From contig OX422211.1 of the NCBI GenBank assembly GCA_949130495.1, positions 532,490,017-532,554,016 of the forward strand: a stretch of 64,000 nucleotides of DNA, given 5' to 3'. This document shows positions 1 through 12,337 of this stretch, in pieces. Position 1 is the first letter of the stretch; every line of letters starts with the position of its first letter. The translations under genes and the position numbers were made by a program. The notes beneath the pieces were generated by a model. The model was not told the DNA's origin, made no database searches, and worked only from the letters and a program-made list of their open reading frames with translations. This stretch comes from Sambucus nigra (Eukaryota; Streptophyta; Magnoliopsida; Dipsacales; Adoxaceae).

Positions 1-537
1 GGAAACACTTACGATCAGATCGAACCCAAAAATCTGATATAGACATCGTATCCCTCTTCTCTGACGTCGTGATCGACTCCCACCACCGGAGAGCGGCACT
101 TACTAACTTAAAGGTGGCAAGCATGACGATTCATCATCTATGTCTAGTGTAGGATCTTTACTTCAGTACTCATTTGGGTATGTCGCCATCAGATTTAATA
201 TTCATTTTATTCACTTGACCTTGGGTATCCAGGTTATTATTTCAGTTTACTGTTGTATTTTATAGTTGAACCGAAAGTTGATTCGGCCATTTTTATTCAT
301 ATTATTCATTTGTGTTGGATTCAGTTATCAATTGTGTGGATGATTTAATTATTATTTACTGCCCCATATTGTTACTTAATGAAAGATAAAATTTGGCACC
401 GTTCTAATTAAATTACTATGTGGTTAGTAACTTTAAAAAGTTTTTGATAGTGATGCTAAGAATGAGCCATATGAGACCAACATTTTTATTTTGACCATAG
501 GATGGCCACCCGGTATTTTTGTAGGCGAGGTGTCACA
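1..537 (+). mobile_element. 3' end of an LTR (gypsy, element A type)
   Basis: The stretch at about 455-537 (GATGCTAAGAATGAGCC, ATGAGACCAAC, GATGGCCACCC, ending GAGGTGTCACA) closely matches the last 90 bases of both element A LTRs (around 18770-18856 and 23903-23988). The left part lies outside the window. No primer-binding site follows, so this is the end of a 3' LTR or of a solo LTR. The end at 537 is set by the CA that matches the other LTR ends. Confidence 0.7.
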
Positions 538-1678
538 GTTTACTTTTTTACAAAATATTTTTAGGGGCCAAACCTTAAACAATTATATGAGGGAATTTTT
601 GGTATTACACAAAATATACAGGTAGAAATGGGGGTCAAACCCCAATAATGGGGATGTAAATCCCAAAAACTCATCAAGTGGGGGTTAGATTTAATTTCGA
701 AAATACAATGGATACAAAACCCAAAATGCCCCTATTTTTTAATGGAATAATTGATCCGATTGATTAATTATTTAATTGTTTTAATTCAAATATTAAATTG
801 GAATGAAGTTGTTTCGATTTCATTCAAATTCAAACTTTTTTTGATTAATTGTAAAAATGCTCCCAATATTATCTCTCCATTCTCCTTTTCTCCCCCACCC
901 TTTCACTCTTATGTTTTCCCACAACGATCATATTATGGACGTTGGTTAAAATTGTGTTGGACAGTATAAAAGAGTGTGCAGTCTTCATATTCTCCACATC
1001 ATATTATAGAGAAACTATGAGAGAAAATTATCAGTACTAGGCTATTATATCCCTAGGTTTACTTCCCTCTCTACATTTCATCAATTGTTTTGGTAGATTC
1101 GTGAAATAACTTTAGTCAAAGTGACATAGTATGTGCCTCAACCATTAATTTTTGAAGTGACATAGTTTATGCCTCAACTATCAAATTTTGACAGAATGTT
1201 TAATAGTACACAAAGTAATATAACAAATAACCTCATCTTGAATATTACACATACCCATACCCTCGCCACGTATGTTCTAAATTAAAATTTTGTATTTAGG
1301 AGAGAAAATTTAGAATATAATTTATTTTGTTTTAAATGAAAATTATATGCTCAATTAAAAAATTGAGGTATATTTTTTCTACATTTATGGTCATTCATGT
1401 TTGTTTAAACATAAATATAAATCATTTCGTAGTGCCAAAATTTGATGTAATGCATTTTAATTCTTTGTGGTTTAGTAGATTTATCCAGGCTTAAGTGCAT
1501 GAGAGGATAAGATCAGCTAAATAGATTACTTATTATAAGTTAATGTGGATTATGACTCAAGCTTCTGGTTGCTCCTATATTACTTCAAATATATTTCCAT
1601 ATTCACATATATTGGTTATGTTATATACTTGTAGATTATATGTCTTTGCAAAATATTACTTCTAACTTAAGTTTTTAA

Positions 1679-1697
1679 TGTGTGTGTGTGTGTGTGT
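1679..1697. repeat. (TG)n microsatellite
   Basis: Nine to ten uninterrupted TG units in AT-rich spacer. Confidence 0.95.
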
Positions 1698-2468
1698 CTC
1701 AATATGCATTTCACACATTGTGTGTGTCCTATCTAGGATTGTTTTTCGATAGGTTTCCGAAACCAAATGGACTTTTGAAGAGAAATACCAATTTTATCAT
1801 TTGTACCGAGCAAAACATCAAAACTAAAACTGAAATCAAACCACTTGGTAACTATGGTAATTTTGGTAACCACATATACAACTACTGATAAAGAAGATAT
1901 GAAGACTTACAATGTAAAGAAAATAAAATGACAAATCAAATAATTGTTTTAAAATGCAAATGCACAGATTTATTGTGTACACATAAACTAAATAACCTCA
2001 AAATCCAATCATTTATGTAAATAGCCAACGTATGAGTTATGTTGAGAGAGGTAGGTTTAGCCGAACCTTATATTTTAGATGAAAGGAAATATATGAAAGA
2101 TCAATGTTGTGAGGGAAAATCGAGTAATGTTTTGAATTTTCAAATATATTGACAAATGAGAGACAATAAGAGGGAGAACTTACCAAAGTCATCGAAGGTG
2201 ATAAGGGGAGAGCGCAACGAGAGGGAAAATGGAGATGAGAAAAACTCCAAAAGCTATGCGTTGTTTACTCCTTTAGACGTAGCTTCGTTATAAGACATTA
2301 TTTGACAAAATTAATGATGGAAATTAGTGTTTAATAGGCAACTATGATTATTAAATTGAATTGCTAAGATTGAATGATCATAAGGATTTATTTCATTTGA
2401 GTAAATGATTGAGATCAAATTTAAATGGATATATAGTGGTAAAAATGTTTTTTTTTCTTTCAATTAAT

Positions 2469-2708
2469 CTTAACTTTTTAATGTGATATTTGACTTAACT
2501 CCCAATTTTCTAATTTCATTTATATAACCCCTTGCATGAGGGGATTGTATCAAAATATTTTATTAAAATTGGGAGTTAAATCTAAGGATTTATTTGACTT
2601 TTCCCCATGTTTATAATGTCAAATTAGACATAGCCCCTATGTTGGGGAAAGGTCTAAGGATTATGAAAATAAGGGGGTAAGTCAAGTTATATATTAAAGT
2701 TTTTAAAA
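2469..2708. repeat. Fold-back, MITE-like element
   Basis: Imperfect terminal inverted repeats of about 35 bases can be read: the left end starts CTTAACTTTTTAATGTG and runs to TTGACTTAACTCCC; the right end runs GGGGGTAAGTCAAG to ATTAAAGTTTTTA. Inside are two more hairpins: TTAACTCCCAATTTT (2495-2509) against AAAATTGGGAGTTAA (2565-2579), and TTTTCCCCAT near 2597 against TTGGGGAAA near 2642. There is no open frame, which fits a non-autonomous DNA element. No clear target duplication was found, so the exact ends are uncertain. Confidence 0.4.
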
Positions 2709-3578
2709 TATATTTGATAAAAAAATAGAATTTGGTATATTTGGTTTATGATTTATGGTGTTTTCGGTATTTCTTGTTTTTATATTTGAAAAGCAATAAC
2801 TTTGGTAAACATGTTTTTAAAATGTTTAAACCAAAATCAACCACAAAAAAATTTGATAATATCGCTTTTATTGATTTCAGTTTGTGTTAACTAAAAATAG
2901 TAAATCAATACTAATTTTTTTTCAAAATCTTATGCTACGGAAAAAAATTTTGTACCATAATCACCCATAGTTCTGGCAGGTAGAAAAAATAGATAAACAA
3001 ACACCAAATTAGTAATCGCATAATTTATGCTTTATTTTTTTTTGAATTTAGATCATTAACATATATCCTGAACACAAGCCTCCTTAACATTCTTATTATA
3101 CAATCCTATAATTGTTAATATTATGAGGAGCAAGAAACAACTAGAAATTAACTGTATAATGTGTTCACGTGAGCTTTTGAATCGATATTTTTTGTTGTTG
3201 TTTACTTTACCATTATGCTTTATTCCCACATCAATGCAAAAGTTTGTACGGTGTTTATGTTTAGTAATTAGGGACACTGTAAAATTTATGAGTTAAGTGA
3301 GTTTCACTATATAAATATTTTATTTGTATCCTCCAGTGGAATTTTTGTTTGTAAGAAAATTTAAGCAAATTTGTATGTTTCGTATTATGAGTCACGAACA
3401 CTTTCTCGGAGACAAGGAATCATATTTGACACGTATTGGACACAAGACATCATTGGACACGTTGGGGACACATCACGACACTCATGTCCTAGAATATCAT
3501 GTTTCTTATTACGCGAACCACGTTGGATACTTTTTTAAGACATGCGGGAGTAGTTTTTTTAGTATTTTTTTAAACTTA

Positions 3579-5144
3579 TGTAACACCCCGTAATTTTGAC
3601 TAATTTATTTTAGTGGTTAAATTGCATGTGTTGCATAATTTAACATAAATGGGAAATACTATGAAATTAGTAAATCTTAATTTGTGAGAATAATATTAAT
3701 ACATATGTGGTAAATTTACTAGAATGTTAATTGAATTTAATTAAGCCAATTGTAGTACGTCATATTGACGATATCGCAATCGGGGAGTTTGTGCGGGATA
3801 TTTTTTGGATACAATAGTATAATTAGGTTTAGTGACTTGGATGGTGATTTCGAGTGCACGATTGATCTGGAATAGGTTGAAATAGTGAAAATTATATAGT
3901 CGGGGTAGTAATTGGCTTTCAGGGGCATTTTGGACTAACTCGGGCTCACGTAGGGGTATTTTGGTCATTTTAATGAAGGCTAATAATCTAATTTCTAGAT
4001 TAATGAATAGAATATAAGGTTTATAGATGTGAGTTGGCCATAACATTTATTCTAAACCCTAAGAGCGGAGGTTGAAGATAAATCAAAGGATAAAGCTAAA
4101 ATAGGCTAATTTGGAAGGAGATTAAAGGATTTTAACATCAAATAAACACACACAAGAGAGAGAGATCAGACCCTACAAACAATCCAATGCACGTAATTAA
4201 CTTGATTCAAACCAAATTGAGATGTATTCATGTTCATCATGGTATGTTTATAACAAAAGAAATTTTAGGAAGGGTTCCCACATGTAAATGGTGTTTTTTA
4301 TGAAATTCATATCATGTGTAGTTTAGTTGATCAATTGATGAAGTAAAAGCATTTATGATTTCTGAAATTATATTATATTTTAAAATTTGAGTTTTAATAC
4401 AAATAAATATGGAATCTTGTTGGGTTCTTGGTTGAAGAACATAAATCTTGAATAACTTAGGGTTTAATTGATGAACATACGATTGCAATCTCTCAGAACT
4501 TTTTTATATTACTTTAAACTTATGCCATTTTAATTGTATTTAGAATTAGATTGCGTGAAATAGATATATGGAAAGTTATAGGTCTTATATTTCCAATGAA
4601 CTTTCAATGAGGTCATTTAGAGTTCTGTAGAGATAGAAATCGCAATATTACTACAGGGTGTTTAATCTGTCAGCATATCAATCTGCCATAATTTTTTTAT
4701 GTTAATTTAAACTTATGTCATTTTAATTTTATTTATATTTAGATTGTATTACATAGACATCTGGAAAGTTCTAGGTCTTATCTTTCTAATGAACTTTGAA
4801 TGAGGTCATTTGGACCTTGGTAGAGGGAGAAATCACAATTTTACTATAGGGTGTTTAATCTGCGGATTCAGTTGCTTAGAAAATGGAAATTTTGTTAGCT
4901 TAGGTGTAAAACTTGAAATAAATTATTGGAACCATAACTTAAGTAGTTTTGGATTGTCGATTGATTGATGAAAGCTTATTTTTAGAGAATTTTGGGGTTT
5001 AGTTATTGGGTAAATTCCCGAGAGTTCCAAATAAAATTTATAAGCCCTAAAGGTGAAAGAAAGTTTAGTGGAGTGATTTAAAGAGATTTTATTGCCTAGG
5101 GGTGAGTGGGTAATTAAATTTAAATTAGAAATCGTGAGAGATAT
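3579..5144 (+). repeat. Element A 5' LTR, first part
   Basis: It aligns with 20776-22368 of the 3' LTR, including the shared TAACACCCCGTAATTTTG start, the block beginning TTCTAAACCCTAAGAG, and GGTGAGTGGGTAATTAAATT just before the break. It ends where element B begins. Bases 5140-5144 (GATAT) are the left copy of the target duplication made by B. Confidence 0.85.
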
Positions 5145-6082
5145 TGATATTCCCAAGTTTGACCTCGGATCGAAGACACCAATCTCGGCCGAGATTATGG
5201 CCGACACTGGATAAGCCTTGGGAATGCGACATCAGCCCTCGGCCATAGCAAGATCGGCCCAGGCCGACACTACAACCAGCTTCTCCAAGGGACATTGCAT
5301 ACATCATAAGGATCAGCATCACTCTCGTACACCTATGAATGGCAACCTCGGCCAGATATAAGCCGAGCTCGCAAGAAGCCACCAGCAACCTCATTAAGAC
5401 ATTAGTCGATGCTCCAAAAACACCAGCTCAACCTCGGCTCAACCTCAGGCCGACCTTGTCCATTGACTCGGCCAGGATTAAGCCAAGACCTACATGGTCA
5501 CTTCAGACTGAACGAGCACCTGCACTTACCAACCTCGGCCTCTCCCGGGCCGAGGTCATACACTAGGTGCGATAGTCGAGCATCTGCTGACATTTGGATG
5601 AGGGCACGTGGACACAAATCAGTTATAACAAGATTATTCCTCACACGTGGGGAGAATATTGCATCATCATTCTCTACATGTGACAGTGACAGGTGGCTTT
5701 CCCATATTGGTGAGGCAACCGCACACATGAACATTACATGCATGGGGGGTACATTACACCCCCTAGGTACTATATATAGAGGTCACCCTCTACCTTGTAA
5801 AGGATCCAGGATATACAACCCAAGCTGAAACTCTGTCCAGATACACAATAGAGAGAAAGAGCTTAAGAGATTGTATCCATGGCCATCAGTGCCTTATTAC
5901 AGTGAGGTTATTCACACACACAGTGGACGTAGGCTAATTTAGGCTGAACCACTTATATTCTGGTGCACCCTCCTCTTTTCATCATCTCATTCTCCTACCA
6001 TTTACGTAACTATGCTGCCATTGTTGTTCTTAGATTGAGCTTGAAAACACCTTACCTGGTGGTGCTAATCCCAGCATCATCA
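5145..6082 (+). repeat. Element B 5' LTR
   Basis: It matches 16339-17255 along its length with scattered substitutions and small indels. It is rich in the short word CTCGGCC and its complement in the first 450 bases, and is more GC-rich than the surrounding element A LTR. It ends CATCATCA, three bases before the primer-binding site. Confidence 0.93.
5771..5780 (+). promoter_or_regulatory. TATA box of element B 5' LTR
   Basis: TATATATAGA follows CCCCCTAGGTAC and sits about 310 bases before the LTR end, a usual place for the U3/R promoter of a plant LTR element. The same box is kept in the 3' LTR at 16954-16963. The start site would be about 25-35 bases downstream. Confidence 0.65.
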
Positions 6083-6085
6083 TTT

Positions 6086-6102
6086 TGGCACCGTCTGTGG
6101 GA
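6086..6102 (+). other. Primer-binding site of element B
   Basis: TGGCACCGTCTGTGGGA lies three bases after the 5' LTR. Element F carries TGGCGCCGTCTGTGGGA at the same place, so this copy has one change (G to A). This is where a host tRNA 3' end would prime minus-strand DNA. The tRNA species was not assigned. Confidence 0.8.
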
Positions 6103-6261
6103 AGAGAAAAGAAGATATATCTTCCTCTTCTTCAGCTTGACCTCACCGGAGACTCTGGTGGTGAACCAGGCACCACCCCTTGCGTGGAGCTGCTTCACCA
6201 TTGAAAGAGGTCCTTTGAGGTACTAAGCTCATCTACTACTCAAGCTCTATAGTGTTAACAT

Positions 6262-8219
6262 ATGGCACCAGAATTACCACCGCCTCTTTCGCCACCTGGG
6301 GGTTGAGGGCCTAGTTCGAGTCAGGCTCCTCCCCAATACGAAATGGCGGAGGTAGCTGCAGCCTTGAGATCTTTAGCTGCAACACAACAAGCTATGCAGG
6401 AGCAATTTGCACAGCTCAGCCAAACTATGATGAGGCCACCTGGAGTCTCACCGGATATGATCACTCCGGAGGCTGTTCAGCCTCATCCTAACGCTAGGGG
6501 ACCACCCCAGGCACCAATGAAGGACCAACCTGCACCCCAGCGGAGAAGGGACGTTGCTGACCCTAGGCACTTACGCTTGGGGAGGCAGGGAAACCCTTGC
6601 CCAGAGGAAAGGTATGACAATCTAGAGGCAGAAGAAGTCCCGGAAGACTGCTGGGATCCGTATGAGGTGTCAAATAACACTGTACGACCTCTTCTGCAAA
6701 GTCAAGGGTGTGTCGGCCGAAGAGGTGAAGAGTCCCAACAAAGAGGGTCAGCATTTTATAGATTGAGCAGAGGGTCGGCCTTTGAGAGATTGGGCCCGAT
6801 GAATGACCTAAGACAGAGAATGTCGAGATCAAGGAGCGCAGTAGGCTCTCAGAGAGGGAACAGGCAGGGTCGTCCAGATCAAGGCCGACACTGTGAAAGA
6901 AGAGGCAGGGAACATGAAGAGGTCAACAGCCGATGTGTCGCGGTAGGGGAACCCTCGGTCCATCCCATGGAGGTGGAAGGGGATAACCTCGTCCAAGTCG
7001 ATGGCGGAAGACCGTGGAATGACTCTATCTAGTTCCTTGAGGAGAAGATAGGAGACCTCATTAAAAGCAGGGACCCATTACAAAGGGGTTACTTAGAGGG
7101 CTCCCCATTTGTGGCTAGGATAGTGGGCTTTCCAACCCCAGCTAAGTTCAAGCCTCCTACAGTGTCTCCTAAGTATGATGGCAGCACTAACCCTGTACAT
7201 CATATCGAGATGTACCAGTCGGTAGCAGACATCTACTCGATACCCGATGAGATGAAGTGTAGGGCCTTCTCTGGGACCTTAACAGGGGCAGCGCACAGTT
7301 GGATCACCTCCCTTCCGAAGAACTCAATTGAGAACTTCAAAGGCTTGGATGAACGATTCATCCATAACTTCTGCTTTGGGGTGAGGCCTCAAAAGAAGAC
7401 TACCCACCTGCTGTATGTCTAGCAGTCCAAGGATGAGTGCCTAAGAGACTACATAGCGAGATTCAACAAAGAGAAGTTGTAGGTCAAAGATTATGAAGAG
7501 AACATAGCCATGACCGCCCTTATAGGAGGTCTTCAGAAGGGGAAGCTATTGTGGAAACTTGCGGAAGACCCCCTAGGTCTATGGCGGAGCTCCTGGAAAC
7601 CGCAGGGAAAGTAATGAATGCGAAAGAGGCAATGCCTTCCAGGTATGAGGATGAGAACCGCAGTGGCAATGGAAAGTCCCAAAGCAAGAAAGATGGGAAG
7701 AAGAGGTCGGGTGATGACAAGTTCGCTCACTATACTCCTCTGACTGTGAGCTGTGAGCACATCCTCAACGAGATTAAGAACGACAGGACTCTGAGATGGC
7801 CAACGAAGCTGAAAGCCCCACCACATAAGAGGAACCAAAACCTATGGTGCGAGTTCCACCAGGATCATGGCCATGTCACGGACAGATGCTTCGCCCTGAA
7901 GGATGATATTGAAAAGATGCTAAAATCTGGAAAGTTGAGGAAGTATGTGGACGGTAAAGCTCCTAAGGGTGGAAGACATGCCCCTAAGAAAAGGAGAAAT
8001 GACAGATGCCGTGATAATGTCCCGGCTAGAAGAGACGATGAGTCAAGAGGTGATGATGAAGACGATCCGGATCTTCGGCTGAAAGATGACAACACCCCAG
8101 TGAAGAGGGTCGGTACGATCCCGTTTGGTGTTGACACCATATATGGAGGATTTTTAGGAGGTGGCTCTGAAGTAGCTGATAGGAAGGCTCACATAGCGGA
8201 GGCCAGGTCAATGGCCTAG
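6262..8219 (+). pseudogene. gag: Element B gag (broken)
   Basis: Gag forms the capsid and binds element RNA. The start ATG at 6262 is chosen because the same MAPE start and proline-rich beginning occur in element F (62750, minus). Next come a helical segment (MAEVAAALRSLAATQ), a charged RS-rich linker, the capsid core around 7111-7560 (YDGSTNP, CRAFSGTLTGAA, SLPKNSIENF), and a cysteine-histidine box near 7850 (WCEFHQDHGHVTDRC) typical of Tat-type gag. In-frame stops lie at 6304 (TGA), 7030, 7420 and 7480 (TAG), with a frameshift near 7560 and another stop at 8217. Element F reads through these positions, with R, Q, K or E at those aligned. No intact protein is possible. Confidence 0.85.
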
Positions 8220-8753
8220 CTTGAAGTTGTGAATCTAACGTCTTCCGATACAATGCAGAAGAGGAAGAAAGTAGACATGGACACCCTCGTAGTTGGGTTC
8301 TTCAGACTCGACTTCAAGGGTATCTTAGCCCCCCATGATGACCCTCTGGCCATAACAAAAAGGGTGCTTGGGTGCGAGGTGCAGAGGATCCTCATAGACG
8401 GGGGGAGCTCGGCAGACGTGATGTTCTGGCCTTGCTTCAAGAGCCTAAGTCTTAGCAGAGCAAGGCTGGTACCCTATCATCACCCATTGATAGGCTTCAG
8501 TGGCAAAAAGGTTCACCCCTTGGGCATGTATGAGATGGACATACGGATGGGTGATGAGTGGCCTAAGAGGCTGACCAAGAAGATAAATTTTTTCGTCATA
8601 GACGAGAACGTGTTTTCGGCCTATAACCTCATCATAGGAAGGGTGGCCCTTAAAGAGTTTAAAGTTGTGCCATCGACGGTTCATCAGATGCTAAAATTCC
8701 CGACTCCTTATGGGGTGGGGGAAGTGCAAGGTGACCAGACCACAACGCGATAA
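8220..8753 (+). pseudogene. Element B aspartic protease region
   Basis: The segment codes for the retropepsin that cuts the Gag-Pol polyprotein. The active-site loop is seen as LIDGGSSADVMF near 8391-8426; Tat elements commonly have DGGSS rather than DTGAS. Downstream blocks (YHHPLIGFSG, AYNLIIGRVAL) match element F. In F this region is fused in frame to gag, so the stop at 8217 here is a lesion and not a natural gag terminus. After 8753 the frame breaks until about 8960. Confidence 0.8.
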
Positions 8754-8959
8754 TGTTACTTCAACTCGGCCGAAGAGAGAGAAGCCCATAAGAGGGCAAC
8801 CACCACTTATAGCATCGATACGCTTGACCCAAGAGATGAGATAAAGTTGAAGAAGGGAGAGGCCGTGGAAGAGGTATAATCCATCATCCTCAATGAGGAC
8901 GAGTCAGAAAAAACCGTCTAGGTCGATAAAGCCTAAAGGAAGAAATCAAGGAAGAGCTG

Positions 8960-10311
8960 ATAAACTTACTTAGGAGGAGACAGAGTGACTTCGCATGGAG
9001 TCACGCGGACATGCCCGGCATCGACCCTGAAGTTATGAGTCACAGGCTCAACGTGACCAAAGATGCCAGGCCAATCAAACAGAGATGAAGAGTCTATTCT
9101 AGGGAGAAGTACGACGTCATCCGGGAAGAGGTCAAAAAGTTAGAAAATTTTGAGTTTATAAGAGAAGTCACATATCCGAAATGGTTGTCAAATGCAGTCA
9201 TCGTGCCTAAGGCCAATGGGAAGTGGAGAATGTGTGTTGATTTCACTGACCTGGACAGATCTTGTCCAAAAGACAGCTATCCCTTACCTTGAATAGATCA
9301 GATGGTAGATGCTACGGCGGGACATGAGCTTCATGGACACGTATTCAGGCTACAACCAGATCTTCATGGATGCAGAAGACTCGGAAAAGACGACCTTTAT
9401 TACCGACAAAGGGACGTACTGCTACAAAGTAATGCCCTTCGGCCTGAAAAATGCAGGGGCGACATACCAACATCTTGTTAATAAGATGTTCAAAGAGCAA
9501 ATAGGTAAGACTATGGAGGTGTATGTAGATAATAGGCTAACAAAGATCTTGAAGGCTAACACTCATGTAACGAATCTCGAGAAGACCTTCGACATTATGG
9601 ACTCATACATAATGAAACTCAACCCCGCGAAGTGTGTCTTCGGAGTAGGAGTTGGGAAGTTCCTAGGATTTATCATCAACCAGAGAGGGATTGAAGCGAA
9701 CCCTGAAAAAATCAAGGCTTTACTTGACATGAAGACACCGAGGAGTATCAAAGATTTTCAAAGACTTACGAGGAGAGTGGCTGCCCTTAACAGGTTTGTT
9801 TCTAGGGCAATAGACAAGTGCCTTCCGTTCTTTAAGGTGCTGAGAAAGGCCTTCCAATGGGACAAAGAGTGCGAAAAAGCCTTCAACCAGCTCAAGTCTT
9901 ATTTAGGGTCTCCCGTATTGCTGTCTCAGCCTGTAGTAGAAGAGAAACTGAACGTGTATCTGGAAGTCTCTGAATCAGCCATCAGCGCAGCCATAATACG
10001 GGAAGATGCTGGAATACAAAGGCTTGTATATTTCAACAGTAAGGCCCTTCAAGGGGCCAAACAGAATTACCCTCGCATGGAGAAGCTAGCTTACGCCTTG
10101 ATACATGCCTCGAGAAAGATGAAGCCTTACTTCCAGGCCCACTCCATGGTTGTCAACACTGACTCCCCACTAAGACAGGTCCTACATAAACCTGAGAAGT
10201 CTGAACGATTGATGACATGGGCCATTGAATTGGGGGAGTACGATCTTACCTACCAACCTAGGACGACCATCAAGGGGAAAGCCCTCGCAGACTTTTTCTC
10301 CGAGTTTACAT
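8960..10311 (+). pseudogene. Element B reverse transcriptase and first RNase H
   Basis: The pre-RT blocks HADMPGIDPEV and RVYSREKY are followed by WLSNAVIVPKANGKWRMCVD and then the palm. The frame is broken by TGA codons near 9085 and 9290 (both aligned to arginine in element F) and by a frameshift near 9310; from 9309 it is open to 10967. The catalytic YxDD box reads VYVDNRL: the second aspartate is asparagine, whereas F has VYVDDML. The gypsy RNase H follows at about 9860-10310 (KAFNQLKSYL, LEVSESAISAAI, YPRMEKLAYAL, VNTDSPL, KALADFFSEF). The D-to-N change alone should abolish polymerase activity. Confidence 0.88.
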
Positions 10312-10967
10312 GGGAAGAGGCCGAGGCAGAGAATGGCCTAGAGGGTGTTAAAAACTGCGGTGTCTTCAGAAATTCGGAAGAGACGACACCAAACATATTC
10401 CAAGATCAGGAAGAGATTGTATCCAACGGGACCAGGAACCAAGTTGCAAAAAACGAGGAAGATAGGTACTTCTTCAAAAAAGGATTCATGACAGAGGGGG
10501 TCTTCTCATCAGGTATAGATATTTGGAGCCTCTTCATTGATGGCTCTTCCTGTGACATTGGGAGCGGTGCGGGGTTGATACTCTCAGCTCCAGATGGTGC
10601 CAACATTGAATACACTTTAAGATTCAACTTCCGAGCTTCTAACAATGAGTTCGAGTATGAGGCCTTGATAGCAGGTCTCTCATTGGCAAAGACTCTTCGC
10701 GTAAAGCGACTCCTACTCCACAGCGACTCGCGGTTAGTTGTCAATCAAGTATTGGGAATCTATGAGGCCAGAGATGAAAGGATGACCAAATACCTGAAAA
10801 GGGTTAAAAAAATGTTAGAACATTTTGAAGAGGCACGACTGAAGAGAGTGACTCGGCAAAGTAATAGCCACGCAAATGCATTGGCGAGCTTAGCCTCGGC
10901 AATGAAGACAGATGTTAGAAGGACCATTCCGATCGAGGTCTTGGAGAAGGAAGCCATTGAGCAATAA
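10312..10967 (+). pseudogene. Element B second (archaeal-type) RNase H
   Basis: A second RNase H domain follows a 60-residue charged linker in the same open frame. Motifs in order: LFIDGSS (first Asp), NNEFEYEALIAGL (Glu), LLLHSDSRLVVNQV (Asp), and QSNSHANALASLAS, where the usual last Asp (HADALA) is Asn. A second RNase H of this type is diagnostic of the Tat lineage and is thought to have been acquired in addition to the ordinary gypsy RNase H. The frame ends at a TAA just before the integrase; whether this is natural cannot be judged, since F is truncated before this point. Confidence 0.85.
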
Positions 10968-10991
10968 GAGATATATAACCCTTGTCACAAT

Positions 10992-12221
10992 TTGAACTTA
11001 GGAGAATCATGGATGGACCCCCTCTTCAAATATATCAGAGAGGGAGAGCTACCTAAATCCAAGATAGAAAGGCCAAAATTTAGATATAAGGCTGCCAAGC
11101 TCTTGGTAGTAGGAGACGTCCTGTACAAGAAAGGATTCTTGCTACCTCTCCTCAGATGTGTGCACCCCACAGAAGTTCCTCGAGTCTTACAGGAAGTCCA
11201 TGAGGGTTTTTACTCTAGCCACATAGGGGGAAGACCCTTGGCTAAAAGAATCATCACCCAGGGGTACTGGTGGCCAACCCTGTCCAAAGACGCTGCAGCC
11301 TACGCGAGGAAATGTGATAAATGCCAGAGGTTTGCCGCCATCCCTCATCAGCCTCATCAGCCTATGACGTCAATCAATTTTCCATGGCCATTTGCAGTAT
11401 AGGGAATTGACTTAGTAGGTCCCCTGCTAAGAGGGGCCAACAACTATACATTCTTGATAGTTGCCATCGACTATTTTTCAAAGTGGGTAGAGGTAGAGCC
11501 GATGATAATGATCACAAAGAAGAAGACCTTCCAATTTATATGGAGGAATATCATGTGCAGATATGGCCTCCCAAACACTCTCATCTCGGACAATGGGACC
11601 CAGTTCAAGAACTCCTCTTTAGAAAAGTATTGCCTAAGAGTAGGAATAAAGCAATTCTTCTCATCTCCTGGCCGACCTCAGGCAAATGGTCAGGCCGAGG
11701 TCACAAATAGAACAATTATGGATGGAATCAAGAAGAGGTTAGAAGATGCAAAGGGAAGATGGACTGAAGAGGTCTACGCTGTGTTATGGGCCTACAGAAC
11801 CACGATAAGGACACCAACAGGAGAAACCCTGTTCATGTTGGCACATGGCTCAGAGGCCGTCATACCAACGGAGGTAGGGCTCGCAAGTCATAGGATTCAG
11901 ACCTATAACCCTGATAATAATGGGAAAGAGAGGAGGCTAGACTTAGATCTTATCGAAGAAATAAGAGAGGATGCAGAGGTCAGACAAGCAGCCTACCAAC
12001 AGAGGGAAGCAAAATTATACAACTAGAAGGTGAAGTCAAGACCCATTACAGTGGGAGACCTAGTGCTAAAGAAGACCTTACAGAAAGAAAACAAACTCCA
12101 CCCAAACTGGCACGGTCCCTACAAAGTGACAGAAGAGGTTATGCCTGGCACTTACAGGCTAGAAAATCTAGAAGGCAAACCTTTCACTAATCCATGGAAT
12201 GCTGATCACCTAAAGAAATAA
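10992..12221 (+). pseudogene. Element B integrase (two stops)
   Basis: Integrase inserts the DNA copy into the host genome. All parts are visible: the zinc-binding HHCC module (VHEGFYSSHIGG, then CDKCQRFA), the catalytic core with Asp in GIDLVGPL, Asp in ISDNGTQF and Glu in GQAEVTNRT, and the C-terminal part (GDLVLKK, LHPNWHGPYKV, TYRLENLEG, NADHLKKY). A TAG at 11400 (V-stop-GIDLVG, probably from TGG) and a TAG at 12024 divide the frame. The D,D,E triad is kept, so these are few lesions in an otherwise full-length domain. No chromodomain is seen, as expected for Tat elements. Confidence 0.88.
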
Positions 12222-12337
12222 TACATATGATGTTGCATGAAGTTGTGTAATTGTACCATCTTGTCATGAAGAGGTTATTAATAAAAGATCAGTTCCCATG
12301 GTGGTCCTTGCTTCATTTTGCACTTATGTCAGAAATT

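Larger units (their letters stand above)
538..3573. other. AT-rich spacer without a recognisable gene
   Basis: Open frames here are at most 89 codons, show no domain or biased composition, and overlap on both strands as expected by chance. The stretch holds a TG microsatellite and a fold-back repeat, listed separately. A TATAAAAG sequence near 966 resembles a TATA box, but no open frame of note follows it. Confidence 0.6.

Noticed and set aside
751..969. 72-codon plus frame in the left spacer, followed by a TATAAAAG word
   Set aside because: No domain, low complexity, and the TATA-like word lies at its end and not before it.
3324..3593. 89-codon plus frame next to element A
   Set aside because: It runs into the LTR across the insertion site, so it cannot be an old gene; no motif.
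5409..5828. 139-codon plus frame in the element B 5' LTR, with a similar one at 16646-17011
   Set aside because: Lies within LTR sequence and is duplicated only because the LTR is; composition follows the GC-rich LTR words.
7865..8140. Minus-strand frames opposite gag of element B
   Set aside because: Shadows of the sense coding sequence with no domain of their own.
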